Shown: piece by piece, positions 30,823-39,613 of the stretch | How the letters are laid out: each line of letters opens with the position of its first letter | Position numbering within the stretch: position 1 is the stretch's first letter | NCBI GenBank assembly: GCA_045612365.1 | Contig: JAZKYY010000019.1 | Span: 1-64,000 of the forward strand | Direction of reading: 5' to 3' | From: RGIG9608 sp045612365 | GTDB taxonomy: Bacteria > Bacteroidota > Bacteroidia > Bacteroidales > Paludibacteraceae | Length of the DNA: 64,000 nt | Made by a program: the position numbers and the translations under genes | The notes under the pieces: generated by a model | What the model saw: the letters and a program-made list of their open reading frames with translations, nothing else | What the model was told of the DNA's origin: nothing | Databases searched by the model: none

Positions 30823-31870
30823 CAGTTCTAAAATATCGTTGCAAGAGTTTGCCTCTTCAATTTCTTTGGAGATGGGCATCGACAAAAAAAATATTTCAGC
30901 CTTTATTGATGAGTTTCAAAAATTGCTTGTTGATGCTTTAGAGAATGATAAGATTGTCAAAATAAACGGTTTGGGAACTTTTAAGTTGGTTTGGGTTAAT
31001 TCTCGAAAAAGCGTTAATGTTTCAACAGGAGAGCCAATTGAGATTGAGGGACATTATAAATTAAATTTTACTCCAGATAGAACTTTGAAAGAAAAGATAA
31101 ATACGGAAGAAGATTCTTCTCAGAATCCTTTGAAAAAGATGGCAGAGCAAGCTGCGGAGATGAAAGATATTCTAAAGGATATGCAGTTTGAAGATAAGGA
31201 AGAAGAAATAGTTTCGGAAGTTGTAGAATCGCCAAAAGAAGAGGAATCAAAAGGCGAAACAAAGGAGGAAGAAAAGAAAGAAGAACAAAAGGAAGAAAAA
31301 GAAGAAAAGACTTTGACGGAGAATAAGGAAACTTCCTCTTTGGAAAGTTTCACGCCTCAACCGGTTACTCGAAAAACTCAATCGAAATCTCCAAAAGGAA
31401 ATTATGTTTGGTTGATTTGGGTTTCGCTGATATGTATTTTGTTGTTATCATTAGGTTTTATTTATTATCTTTATTCTGAAGAAATTAATGCATATCTTTT
31501 CCCTGAAAAGATAGAGGTTGTTGAAGAGATTAAGGAAGAAGAGCCTATGCTTGTGGTAGAAAAATCTCTTATTGACTCGTTGGCAGAAAGTAGAACATAT
31601 ACCGAGTTCTTAACTGAGGTAAAGTTGCGTAAAGGGACTCGTTTGGCCTATTTTGCAAAAGAATTTTATGGTCATCCGGATTTTTGGGTTTATATCTATG
31701 AGGCAAATATTGAGAAACTGAAGGATAATCCAAGTCCTAGCCAAATATTAATTGGTACGGAAATTAAAATACCTAAAATGCCTGTCGAATTAGTTGATGC
31801 AAACAGCGAGGAGGCTGTAGCAAAAGCTGTGGAAATTGCTCAAAAGTACATCAACGTTGCGAAACCTTAA
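30815..31870 (+). CDS. Membrane-anchored HU-domain protein with C-terminal LysM-like domain
   Basis: 351 aa. Residues 1-95 are an HU-like domain (KISLQEFASSISLEMG; KINGLGTFKLVWVNSRKSVN). Then an acidic Glu/Lys linker (about 105-185), one TM helix near 194-216 (YVWLIWVSLICILLLSLGFI) and a LysM-like domain near 265-335 (VKLRKGTRLAYFAKEFYGHP ... GTEIKIP). Predicted topology: HU domain in the cytoplasm, LysM in the periplasm. Related HU-TM-SPOR/LysM proteins occur in Bacteroidota; whether the HU module still binds DNA is unknown. Confidence 0.85.
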   Translation: MNNSSKISLQEFASSISLEMGIDKKNISAFIDEFQKLLVDALENDKIVKINGLGTFKLVWVNSRKSVNVSTGEPIEIEGHYKLNFTPDRTLKEKINTEEDSSQNPLKKMAEQAAEMKDILKDMQFEDKEEEIVSEVVESPKEEESKGETKEEEKKEEQKEEKEEKTLTENKETSSLESFTPQPVTRKTQSKSPKGNYVWLIWVSLICILLLSLGFIYYLYSEEINAYLFPEKIEVVEEIKEEEPMLVVEKSLIDSLAESRTYTEFLTEVKLRKGTRLAYFAKEFYGHPDFWVYIYEANIEKLKDNPSPSQILIGTEIKIPKMPVELVDANSEEAVAKAVEIAQKYINVAKP

Positions 31871-31888
31871 TCTTGTCCTTTTCCCTAA

Positions 31889-32590
31889 ATGTTCCGTTTT
31901 AAGCAATTTGTAGTTCGGCAGCACCAGTGTGCAATGAAAGTTGGTACGGACGGAGTTATATTGGGAAGTTGGTGCCGAGTTCCTGCAGAAGGGAGAGTTC
32001 TTGACGTTGGAACTGGCACAGGATTACTCGCATTGATGATTGCACAACGAGAACAAGGGGTGGATATTTCTGCCATAGAAATTGAAAAAGAGGCTGCTTT
32101 TCAAGCAACTGAGAATTTCCAAAATTCACCTTGGGGAGATCGTATAAAGGTTATACATACGTCGTTGCAAGAGTTTGGTAAATTGTCAAATGCAGGTTTT
32201 GATATGATTGTTTGCAATCCTCCGTACTTTAATGAGTCGCTGCGTTGTCCTGATGAAAAAAGAACTACGGCTCGGCATTCAGAAACGCTCTGTTTCGATG
32301 ATTTGTTGAATTATTCGGTTGTTTTGTTAAAAAAACAAGGAACTCTTAATGTTATACTTCCTAAAAGGGAAAGTGAAATTTTTAAGGAAAAAGCAATCCA
32401 AGAAGGATTTTTTCTAGGTAGGCAGATGAATGTTTTTCCAACACCTGAAAAAGATGTTAAAAGAAGATTGATGGAGTTCTCTTTTGAAGAAAAAGAAACA
32501 GAATTTCAGAATTTGGTAATAGAAACCGAACGACATATTTATACCGAAGAGTATAAGCAGCTGACGCAAGATTTTTATTTGAACTTTTAG
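31889..32590 (+). CDS. trmN6: tRNA1(Val) adenine-N6 methyltransferase (TrmN6/YfiC family)
   Basis: 233 aa. SAM motif I VLDVGTGTGLLALM, catalytic MIVCNPPYF, and the family signature FVVRQHQCAMKVGTDGVILG near the start. Expected to methylate N6 of A37 in tRNA1(Val). Soluble, standard length; 18 bp after the HU-LysM gene and 4 bp before the ABC ATPase. Confidence 0.9.
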   Translation: MFRFKQFVVRQHQCAMKVGTDGVILGSWCRVPAEGRVLDVGTGTGLLALMIAQREQGVDISAIEIEKEAAFQATENFQNSPWGDRIKVIHTSLQEFGKLSNAGFDMIVCNPPYFNESLRCPDEKRTTARHSETLCFDDLLNYSVVLLKKQGTLNVILPKRESEIFKEKAIQEGFFLGRQMNVFPTPEKDVKRRLMEFSFEEKETEFQNLVIETERHIYTEEYKQLTQDFYLNF

Positions 32591-32594
32591 TGAA

Positions 32595-33563
32595 ATGGCC
32601 TTTTTGCAAACTCAAAATCTTACTATTGGTTATCCTTCAAAAGTGATTCAAGAGAATCTTTCTCTCTCACTAGAAAGAGGAAAGTTAGTTTGCCTTTTGG
32701 GGACAAATGGTTGTGGGAAGTCGACACTTTTAAGGACTTTGGCTCATTTGCAAAAACCTCTTTCTGGAGAAATTCTTTTTGAAGGCGAGCCATTGAGCAA
32801 AATGACAAACGAGACTCGTTCTACTCTTTTTTCACTTGTGCTTACAGATAGTGTAGAGGTGGAAAATATGACAGTATTTGATTTAGTAATGCTTGGTCGA
32901 TTTCCGTATACGTCTTGGAGCGGAAGGTTGAAGAAGGAAGACAGATTGATTGTTGAAAAAGTAATCTCGCAAGTTAACTTGGTTGATAAAAAGTATAAGT
33001 TTGTTGCGGAACTTTCTGATGGAGAAAAACAGCGAGCTGTAATTGCCAAGGCACTGGCGCAGGAAACTCCACTTGTTATTCTTGACGAACCTACGTCGCA
33101 CCTTGATTTACCAAATCGTATTGAGGTGATGATGTTACTGCAAAAATTGGCGCACGAAATGGGGAAATGTTTTATTCTTTCTTCTCACGAGTTGGATTTG
33201 TCTATGCAATTGGCAGACGTTATATGGTTGATGGAAAGGGGAGTACATGTAGGGATTCCTGAAGATTTGATGTTAGATGGTATTTTTACACGAGTTTTTG
33301 GCTCAAAATCCTACGGATTTGATCCTAAGGATGGACACTTTTCTGTTTGTTATAAAAGAGGAGAAAAACAAGTTTCAGTTTTTGGCGACGAATTACAGGC
33401 TGTATGGTTAAAACGTGCCTTGAGGAGAAATTCAATCGATATTGTGGAAAATGCCTTTGTTACTATTGAGGCGCAAGAAGGTAAATTTATTTTGCAGAAT
33501 AAATACGAGTGTTCCTCTATTTCTGAGGTTTTGGAAAAACTTTGTTTAATAGAAAATGTGTGA
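32595..33563 (+). CDS. ABC transporter ATP-binding protein (FecE/BtuD-like), orphan
   Basis: 322 aa. Walker A GTNGCGKST, Q-loop region, signature LSDGEKQRAVIAKAL, Walker B LVILDEPTSHLD and H-loop LSSHELDL, as in iron-siderophore/cobalamin importer ATPases. A C-terminal extension of about 75 residues after the usual end contains a separate small domain (KQVSVFGDELQAVWLKRALR). No permease or binding protein lies next to it. Overlaps the tsaD open frame if the upstream start of tsaD is used. Confidence 0.88.
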   Translation: MAFLQTQNLTIGYPSKVIQENLSLSLERGKLVCLLGTNGCGKSTLLRTLAHLQKPLSGEILFEGEPLSKMTNETRSTLFSLVLTDSVEVENMTVFDLVMLGRFPYTSWSGRLKKEDRLIVEKVISQVNLVDKKYKFVAELSDGEKQRAVIAKALAQETPLVILDEPTSHLDLPNRIEVMMLLQKLAHEMGKCFILSSHELDLSMQLADVIWLMERGVHVGIPEDLMLDGIFTRVFGSKSYGFDPKDGHFSVCYKRGEKQVSVFGDELQAVWLKRALRRNSIDIVENAFVTIEAQEGKFILQNKYECSSISEVLEKLCLIENV

Positions 33564-33567
33564 TAAA

Positions 33568-34587
33568 ATGGAAATAAATATTCTTGGAATAGAATCATCT
33601 TGCGATGACACTTCTGCGGCAGTAATTCGTAATGGAGTTCTATTGTCAAATGTGACGGCTACTCAGTCGGTTCATGAGAGGTATGGAGGAGTGGTGCCTG
33701 AGATGGCTTCGAGAGCGCATCAGCAAAACATAATTCCTGTTGTTCATGAAGCAATTAAGCAGGCAGGTATTGAGATGACGGACATTACGGCTATTGCTTT
33801 TACTCGAGGCCCAGGATTAATGGGTTCGCTTTTGGTGGGGACTTCATTTGCAAAAGGATTGTCACTTTCTTTAAATGTCCCTTTGGTGGATGTTAATCAT
33901 CTTCAAGGTCATATTTTAGCACATTTTATTCAAGAAAAAGATCACGAATTTTGTCCGCCAAAGTTTCCTTTTTTGTGTCTTTTGGTGTCTGGAGGTAATT
34001 CTCAAATTGTTCTTGTAAAGTCTTACTATGAAATGGAAATAATAGGACAAACTATTGATGATGCGGCAGGAGAGGCAATTGATAAATGTGCAAAGGTGAT
34101 GGGATTGGGGTACCCAGGAGGACCAATTATTGATAAATTGGCGCGAATAGGAAATCCAAAGGCATTTCAATTTAGTCAACCAAATATTGATGGTTATAAC
34201 TATAGTTTTAGTGGACTTAAAACTTCGTTTTTATACACTTTACGCGATTTGTTGAAGGATAATCCTAACTTCATAGAAGAGAATAAAGCTGATATTGCTG
34301 CGTCGGTTGAGCATGCTGTTGTCTCTATTTTGATGAAGAAACTTAAGAAAGCAGCAAAAGATTACAATATAAAGGATATTGCTATTGCAGGAGGAGTGTC
34401 TGCAAACAATGGTTTGAGAAATGCAATGTTTGAGGCACAAAAAAAATACAGTTGGAATGTGTTTATCCCGAAGTTTTCTTTTACAACAGATAATGCAGCA
34501 ATGATTGCAATATCGGGTTATTACAAATATCTGCAAAATGATTTTTGTGATATTTCATTGCCTCCATTTTCTAAAGTTCTTATTTAA
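33568..34587 (+). CDS. tsaD: tRNA N6-adenosine threonylcarbamoyltransferase
   Basis: 339 aa from ATG at 33568 (another Met at 33556 overlaps the ABC gene). Kae1/TsaD signatures: LGIESSCDDTSAAV at the start, VVPEMASRAHQQNI, VNHLQGHI with metal-binding His, and SGGNSQIVLV. It transfers the threonylcarbamoyl group to A37 of ANN-decoding tRNAs together with TsaB and TsaE, which are not in the window. Essential housekeeping gene of usual length. Confidence 0.96.
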   Translation: MEINILGIESSCDDTSAAVIRNGVLLSNVTATQSVHERYGGVVPEMASRAHQQNIIPVVHEAIKQAGIEMTDITAIAFTRGPGLMGSLLVGTSFAKGLSLSLNVPLVDVNHLQGHILAHFIQEKDHEFCPPKFPFLCLLVSGGNSQIVLVKSYYEMEIIGQTIDDAAGEAIDKCAKVMGLGYPGGPIIDKLARIGNPKAFQFSQPNIDGYNYSFSGLKTSFLYTLRDLLKDNPNFIEENKADIAASVEHAVVSILMKKLKKAAKDYNIKDIAIAGGVSANNGLRNAMFEAQKKYSWNVFIPKFSFTTDNAAMIAISGYYKYLQNDFCDISLPPFSKVLI

Positions 34588-34633
34588 GATGAGTCTAGTT
34601 GCTTAATCTCTTTAAAAAATGGCATAAAATTTG

Positions 34634-34642
34634 TATCTTTGC
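34634..34642 (+). promoter_or_regulatory. -7 promoter box for the DUF2582 gene
   Basis: TATCTTTGC, perfect consensus, 27 bp before the ATG at 34669. Confidence 0.7.
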
Positions 34643-34668
34643 ACGTGAATTAAAAAATAGAACAAGTT

Positions 34669-34863
34669 ATGAAAGAAAAAATTGGATTGAATGCAGGTAT
34701 TGTTTGGAATACTTTGTGCAATGGACCACAAGAAATCAAAGCCTTGAAAAAAGCTACAAAACTTACAGAAAAAGATTTATATGCTGCTTTGGGCTGGCTT
34801 GCTCGCGAAGAAAAAGTTTCTTTTTCTGAAATTGAAAAAGATTTGATAGTAGGTTTGATTTAA
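34669..34863 (+). CDS. Winged-helix DUF2582 protein
   Basis: 64 aa: GLNAGIVWNTLCNGPQEIKA, LTEKDLYAALGWLAREEKVS, a compact winged-helix typical of this Bacteroidota family. Monocistronic, with its own promoter and terminator, suggesting strong or specific expression. Function of the family is not established; DNA binding is presumed from the fold. Confidence 0.88.
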   Translation: MKEKIGLNAGIVWNTLCNGPQEIKALKKATKLTEKDLYAALGWLAREEKVSFSEIEKDLIVGLI

Positions 34864-34883
34864 TGTAAGTCTTTTGTTGAAAG

Positions 34884-34921
34884 AAAAAAAGTCTATCGCT
34901 TTTGCGATAGACTTTTTCTTT
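34884..34921. terminator. Bidirectional intrinsic terminator
   Basis: A-rich run, perfect stem AGTCTATCGC / GCGATAGACT (34890-34899, 34904-34913) with TTTT loop, then T-rich. It serves the convergent genes ending at 34863 and 34924. Confidence 0.92.
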
Positions 34922-34923
34922 TT

Positions 34924-36027
34924 TTACTTCACTATTTCAAATAAGAGAGTGAGATATTGTTTTGAAGCTGAAGGGTCGTTGGTTACTAGTTCTATTCGTT
35001 TTTGGAATGTGATTTCTGGCAAATTAGATGTGTTCAATTCGATATTGATATCAACGGATTTTCCTGTAGGAATAGCTTGTGATGAGTAGGAAGCCGTCAA
35101 AAATTCAGGTGAGAACGTATCAATATATCTAATGTAAAGAGGAGTATTTCCTGCATTTTTTAGTTTGAAAACACATGTTTTCTTTTCACCTTTTGAAATT
35201 TTTCCTAAATCCAATCTGTTAGAAACAACCTCGGCAATAGGTGCCGCCATACGTTCTTGCATCGTCATAGAACTGAAATCCTCAATCAAGTTAGCAAAAA
35301 CCATCAGTTGTTTTTCGTTTACTTTGCTGCCATTTATAAATACGTCTATATAATCCATAAATGGTCCCCAGTTGGTTGCTTTAGCAATGTTGTAATAAAC
35401 TTTTAAAGTCCCAGTTTGAGAGGGGAGAAGTGTATTGCTTCGTTGTTGTAGACCTGGTTTTGTTGGTTCAATCTCAATAGTAAGATATTTCGGAAGATTA
35501 CCAAATTTTACTGCAATAGTTTCCGGCGAGTTGTTGTAAACAGCTGCAGAGTCAACAAGAATTTTTGAAGTTTTCGCACCTTTTTTGATGTCCTGAAAAG
35601 AAATGGTGGATTTATCCAAATTCAAAGCTCCTATCTTTATAGGAAATTTGTCTTTGATTACTTCACCCGAGATTTTTAATACAACGGTTTCCTCTTTTTT
35701 TGAATTTTTTGCAATAATAGTTATCGATTTAGAAAAAATTCCTGGACGTCCAAGAGGATTGTAAGTAACAGAAATTTCTCCTTCTTCGCCAACAGCAATA
35801 GGTTTCTTGGTCCAATTTGGAGTGGTACATCCACAAGAAGCTCTCACCGATGAGAGAGTAATAGGTTCTTTCCCTTTGTTTTTGAACGTGAAAACATGAG
35901 TAACATCTCCACCTTTTTCATCAATCTTTCCAAAGTTGAAATCCAATTCGGTAAATTCAATACCGACGTTGGCAAATACAGTAGCAGATGCCAACAAGAG
36001 AGCAAAAATAAAAGCTATTTTTTTCAT
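34924..36027 (-). CDS. Exported DUF1573-containing protein
   Basis: 367 aa, signal peptide MKKIAFIFALLLASATVFA. First Ig-like/DUF1573 domain (FNFGKIDEKGGDVTHVFTFK; SVRASCGCTTP) followed by two further Ig-like domains. DUF1573 proteins are ASH-like periplasmic or surface proteins common in Bacteroidales; function unknown. It is transcribed after the 97-aa gene (10-bp gap) from the promoter at 36359. Confidence 0.88.
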   Translation of the reverse strand: MKKIAFIFALLLASATVFANVGIEFTELDFNFGKIDEKGGDVTHVFTFKNKGKEPITLSSVRASCGCTTPNWTKKPIAVGEEGEISVTYNPLGRPGIFSKSITIIAKNSKKEETVVLKISGEVIKDKFPIKIGALNLDKSTISFQDIKKGAKTSKILVDSAAVYNNSPETIAVKFGNLPKYLTIEIEPTKPGLQQRSNTLLPSQTGTLKVYYNIAKATNWGPFMDYIDVFINGSKVNEKQLMVFANLIEDFSSMTMQERMAAPIAEVVSNRLDLGKISKGEKKTCVFKLKNAGNTPLYIRYIDTFSPEFLTASYSSQAIPTGKSVDINIELNTSNLPEITFQKRIELVTNDPSASKQYLTLLFEIVK

Positions 36028-36037
36028 GATGATGAAG

Positions 36038-36331
36038 TTATTTATCAGATTTATTTAGGGATAACATCTCTTTTGCAATTGCTGAAACATTTTGGTTGAA
36101 ATCTTCAACTAGCGATTTATAATATTTTTTTACCAATTTTGTGTCTTTCGTGCCATTTGGGTGGTTTGCACGTGAAATGAATTCTTTGTCCAAATTGTAA
36201 ATCTTTTGGAGCACAGCATTGAAATCTTCTTCCTTGATATTGGGCAACAACATAAAGTTTACATAACACTCCATTGCCAATTCTTCAGCAATAACGTGTA
36301 TCCCTTTTTTTAAGTTTTTTCTACTTGCCAT
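36038..36331 (-). CDS. Small conserved Bacteroidota protein, unknown function
   Basis: 97 aa, helical: MASRKNLKKGIHVIAEELAM, VNFMLLPNIKEEDFNAVLQK, ending MLSLNKSDK. I recall similar MASRK(N/E)LKK-starting proteins in Bacteroidales but no assigned role. Soluble, no Cys except one. First gene of a two-gene operon with the DUF1573 protein. Confidence 0.8.
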   Translation of the reverse strand: MASRKNLKKGIHVIAEELAMECYVNFMLLPNIKEEDFNAVLQKIYNLDKEFISRANHPNGTKDTKLVKKYYKSLVEDFNQNVSAIAKEMLSLNKSDK

Positions 36332-36358
36332 ATGTTTTTATTTTTAATTAATACACCA

Positions 36359-36389
36359 CAAAAGTACTTGTTTGGTTGTAGGATTGCAA
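36359..36389 (-). promoter_or_regulatory. Promoter of the 97-aa/DUF1573 operon
   Basis: Minus strand TACTTTTG at 36359-36366 with TTG at 36387-36389, about 23 bp apart. It overlaps the divergent promoter of the gene at 36452 around TTGCAAT. Confidence 0.6.
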
Positions 36390-36410
36390 TTTTTTTTGTG
36401 TTAATTTTGC
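36384..36410 (+). promoter_or_regulatory. Promoter of the REC-PPDK_N gene
   Basis: TTG at 36384-36386 and TAATTTTGC at 36402-36410 (perfect TAnnTTTGC), 18 bp apart; predicted start near 36417, 35 nt before the ATG. Confidence 0.65.
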
Positions 36411-36451
36411 CAAAATCTTTGTTTTCAATTCTTTGTTTTTGCTGATGAAAA

Positions 36452-39418
36452 ATGGATAGATTCGATATCAATAAACTATATTTTAAAGATACTTCTTTTG
36501 CAAATTTGATGCAGAAACGCATCTATAACGTGTTGCTTTTGGCTAGTAAGTATGATGCCTTTGCTTTGGAAGAAGATGGACGAATTGATGAGCAAATTTT
36601 CAATGAATATACTTCGCTTAATTTGCGTTATCCGCCTCGTTTTACATTGGTTTCGAGTGAAAAGCAAGCTCTGCAAGAACTTAAATCGCGTAACTTCGAT
36701 CTTATTATTTCGATGCCAAGTGGAGACAGTATTAATCCTTTTGAGTGGGCAAAAAGTATAAAAAAACGTTATCCGGAAATCCCTATTGTTGTTCTTACTC
36801 CGTTTTCTCGTGAGGTTTCTAGGCGCATAGCTAACGAAGATCTTAGTGCAATTGATTATGTTTTTAGTTGGCTTGGAGAGTTTAATTTGCTTTTGGCAAT
36901 TATAAAACTCATAGAGGATCGGATGAATGTAGAAGAAGATGTCTCTTCCGTTGGAGTACAAGTGATTCTTTTGGTAGAAGACTCCATTCGCTTTTACTCC
37001 TCGATGTTGCCACAGGTTTATCGTTTTGTGTTTAAGCAGTCGCGCTCTTTTATGACGGAAGCACTCAATGAGCACGAACAAATGCTTCGGATGCGTGGTC
37101 GTCCAAAAATTCTTTTGGCACGTACGTATGAAGAGGCGATGAGCTTGTATGGAAAGTACAAAAATAACATGCTTGGAGTTATCACGGATGTCAATTACAA
37201 ATCAGGCGGAAAAAAAGAAAAACGAGCTGGAATTCGATTATGTGAAAATATCCGAAAGAATAATAAAGATATTCCTCTTATTATCAATTCGAGTGAGGAA
37301 GAAAACAGGATTTATGCCGACGAATTGAAAGCCCATTTTATTGACAAGAACTCTAAAACAATGCATTTAGAGTTGCGTTCTCATATTACGAATTATTTCA
37401 GCTTTGGTGATTTGATTATCAAAGACAAAAAAACAGGCAAGGAGGAGTTGTGTATAAAGAATCTAAAAGACTTGCAAGATAGTATTTTCAAGATTAGCGA
37501 TGAGGCGCTTTTCGAGGAAATCTCACACAACAAGATTTCTCAATGGTTATATTCGAGAGCCATGTTTCCTCTTGCGGAGTTTTTGCAAAGTATTCATACA
37601 ACAGATAATTCTACCGAAAATCTTCAACGCGCCCGACAGATTATTTTCAATGCCATTGTGGCTTATCGGAAAACTAAAAACAAGGGGGTAGTTGCCATTT
37701 TTCAAAAAGAGCGGTTCGATCAGTACTCCAATTTTGCACGTATTGGTAATGGTTCGATGGGAGGGAAAGGACGTGGCCTAGCATTTATAGATGCAATGAT
37801 CAAACGTAATTCGTCTCTTGATAATTTTGAAAATGTTCAAATTTCCATCCCTAAAACATTGGTTTTATGTACTGATGTTTTTTCGGAATTTATGGAAGCA
37901 AATCAGCTTTATCCAATTGCCTTATCAGATGCTTCCGACGAAGAGATTCTAGAAGCATTTCTTTCTGCTCATCTTCCTCAGGCGGTTCGTGAGGATTTGA
38001 ATGCTTTTCTTAATGTGATAAAAGCTCCTTTGGCAATTCGTTCTTCGAGTTTACTAGAAGATTCTCATTATCAGCCTTTTGCTGGCATCTATTCAACCTA
38101 TATGGTTCCTTATAATGCAGACAATTTTGAGGAAATGTTTCCTAATGTTTGTCAGGCAGTGAAGGCGGTTTATGCATCAGTATTTTATAAAGACAGCAAA
38201 TCCTATATTACTGCCACTCACAACATTATCGACGAAGAGAAGATGGCTGTTGTGTTGCAAGAGACTTGCGGAAGAGCCTATGGAGATAGATTTTATCCAT
38301 CTTTTTCTGGAGTTGCTCGGTCGCTTAACTATTACCCAATAGGAGCAGAAAAACCTGAAGATGGTATTGCTAACATTGCAATGGGTCTTGGGAAGTACAT
38401 TGTGGATGGCGGAGTGACGTTGCGTTTTTCGCCAAAGCATCCTCATCATGTTTTGCAGACAAGTACGCTTGATTTTGCGTTGCGTGAGACGCAAACCTAT
38501 TTCAATGCACTCGATTTGAATAAAAAGGAATTTGTTCCTCAAGTTGACGATGGATTCAACTTGTTGAGAATTAGTGTGCAAGAAGCGGAAAAAGATGGTA
38601 CATTGAAGTTCGTTGCTTCAACTTTTAATCCCTACGACCAGGTTATTTATGATGGGATTTATGACGGGGGACGTAAGGTCATAACCTTTTCTAACATCTT
38701 GCAGCATGGAGTTTTTCCTTTGGCTGAGATTTTACAGGCAATACTTAAAGTTTCTCAAAACGAGATGGGACGGCCAGTAGAGATTGAATTTGCTGTAAAT
38801 CTAGATTATAAAGAGCAGAAGCATCACTCGTTTTATTTGTTGCAGATAAGACCTATTGTGGATACAAAAGAAAACATTGCAGAAGATATCGGTACTATTC
38901 CTGATAGTAATTTGATTATATCTTCGGAAAATGCGCTTGGTCATGGAGTTGAGGGTGATATATATGATTTTGTATATGTGAAGCCTGAAGCTTTTAATCC
39001 AAGTCACAATCAGTTGATTGCTTACGATATTGAAAAAATAAATGCCCAACTTTGTAAGGAATCTCGCTCTTATGTATTGGTGGGACCAGGACGTTGGGGA
39101 TCGAGTGATACGTGGCTTGGTATTCCGGTCAAGTGGCCGCAAATTAGTAATGCACGAGTTATAGTGGAGTCGGGTTTGTCAAACTATCGGATAGAACCAA
39201 GTCAGGGAACGCATTTCTTTCAAAATCTAACCTCGTTTGGAGTTTCTTATTTTACTATAAATCCTTACCAAGATGATGGTACTTACGATTTAGACTATCT
39301 TGATTCTCTACCTGTGCAGACAGAAACAAAGTTTGTTAAACATTTGCGCTTTTCTTCTCCTATTGTAGTGAAAGTTGATGGAAGAAAGAACAAAGGAGTG
39401 GTGATAAAACCTGAGTAG
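36452..39418 (+). CDS. Large protein with two receiver-like domains and a PEP synthase/PPDK N-terminal (ATP-binding) domain
   Basis: 988 aa. About 25-150: receiver-like domain whose phospho-acceptor position is lost (FDLIISMPSGD). About 165-310: second receiver-like domain (QVILLVEDSIRFYSSM; GVITDVNYKSGG keeps an Asp). About 420-830: PPDK/PEP-synthase ATP-grasp-like domain (GSMGGKGRGLAFIDAM; APLAIRSSSLLEDSHYQPFA; GPGRWGSSDTWLG). The phosphohistidine and PEP-binding domains of true PPDK are missing, so it probably does not make PEP. Monocistronic with its own promoter. Described only as PEP synthase-like in relatives I recall. Confidence 0.82.
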   Translation: MDRFDINKLYFKDTSFANLMQKRIYNVLLLASKYDAFALEEDGRIDEQIFNEYTSLNLRYPPRFTLVSSEKQALQELKSRNFDLIISMPSGDSINPFEWAKSIKKRYPEIPIVVLTPFSREVSRRIANEDLSAIDYVFSWLGEFNLLLAIIKLIEDRMNVEEDVSSVGVQVILLVEDSIRFYSSMLPQVYRFVFKQSRSFMTEALNEHEQMLRMRGRPKILLARTYEEAMSLYGKYKNNMLGVITDVNYKSGGKKEKRAGIRLCENIRKNNKDIPLIINSSEEENRIYADELKAHFIDKNSKTMHLELRSHITNYFSFGDLIIKDKKTGKEELCIKNLKDLQDSIFKISDEALFEEISHNKISQWLYSRAMFPLAEFLQSIHTTDNSTENLQRARQIIFNAIVAYRKTKNKGVVAIFQKERFDQYSNFARIGNGSMGGKGRGLAFIDAMIKRNSSLDNFENVQISIPKTLVLCTDVFSEFMEANQLYPIALSDASDEEILEAFLSAHLPQAVREDLNAFLNVIKAPLAIRSSSLLEDSHYQPFAGIYSTYMVPYNADNFEEMFPNVCQAVKAVYASVFYKDSKSYITATHNIIDEEKMAVVLQETCGRAYGDRFYPSFSGVARSLNYYPIGAEKPEDGIANIAMGLGKYIVDGGVTLRFSPKHPHHVLQTSTLDFALRETQTYFNALDLNKKEFVPQVDDGFNLLRISVQEAEKDGTLKFVASTFNPYDQVIYDGIYDGGRKVITFSNILQHGVFPLAEILQAILKVSQNEMGRPVEIEFAVNLDYKEQKHHSFYLLQIRPIVDTKENIAEDIGTIPDSNLIISSENALGHGVEGDIYDFVYVKPEAFNPSHNQLIAYDIEKINAQLCKESRSYVLVGPGRWGSSDTWLGIPVKWPQISNARVIVESGLSNYRIEPSQGTHFFQNLTSFGVSYFTINPYQDDGTYDLDYLDSLPVQTETKFVKHLRFSSPIVVKVDGRKNKGVVIKPE

Positions 39419-39474
39419 TGTATTGTTTTTGTGTAAAAAAGTAGATTTTTTATCGTAAATTAACAAAAAAACAT

Positions 39475-39483
39475 TACTTTTGC
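39475..39483 (+). promoter_or_regulatory. -7 promoter box of tRNA-Cys
   Basis: TACTTTTGC, perfect consensus, 16 bp before the mature tRNA 5' end. Confidence 0.7.
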
Positions 39484-39498
39484 ACTTCGAAAAAACAA

Positions 39499-39569
39499 GG
39501 TCGGTTGGCCGAGTGGCTAGGCAGAGGTCTGCAAAACCTTGTACGGCGGTTCGAATCCGCCACTGACCT
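39499..39569 (+). tRNA. tRNA-Cys (GCA)
   Basis: A 71-nt cloverleaf: acceptor GGTCGGT with ACTGACC, D arm GCCGAGTGGCTAGGC, anticodon stem GAGGT / ACCTT with loop CTGCAAA (anticodon GCA), T arm GGCGGTTCGAATCCGCC, and discriminator U73 as expected for Cys. CCA is not encoded. Short variable loop. Confidence 0.96.
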
Positions 39570-39574
39570 CATGA

Positions 39575-39613
39575 GAGAAAGAAGATGATTCAGCGTCTTT
39601 TTTCTCTTTTTTT
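39575..39613 (+). terminator. Terminator downstream of tRNA-Cys
   Basis: An 11-bp stem GAGAAAGAAGA / TCTTTTTTCTC (39575-39585, 39596-39606) followed by T7. It overlaps the last codons and stop of the convergent DMT transporter gene (stop at 39590-39592). Confidence 0.75.
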
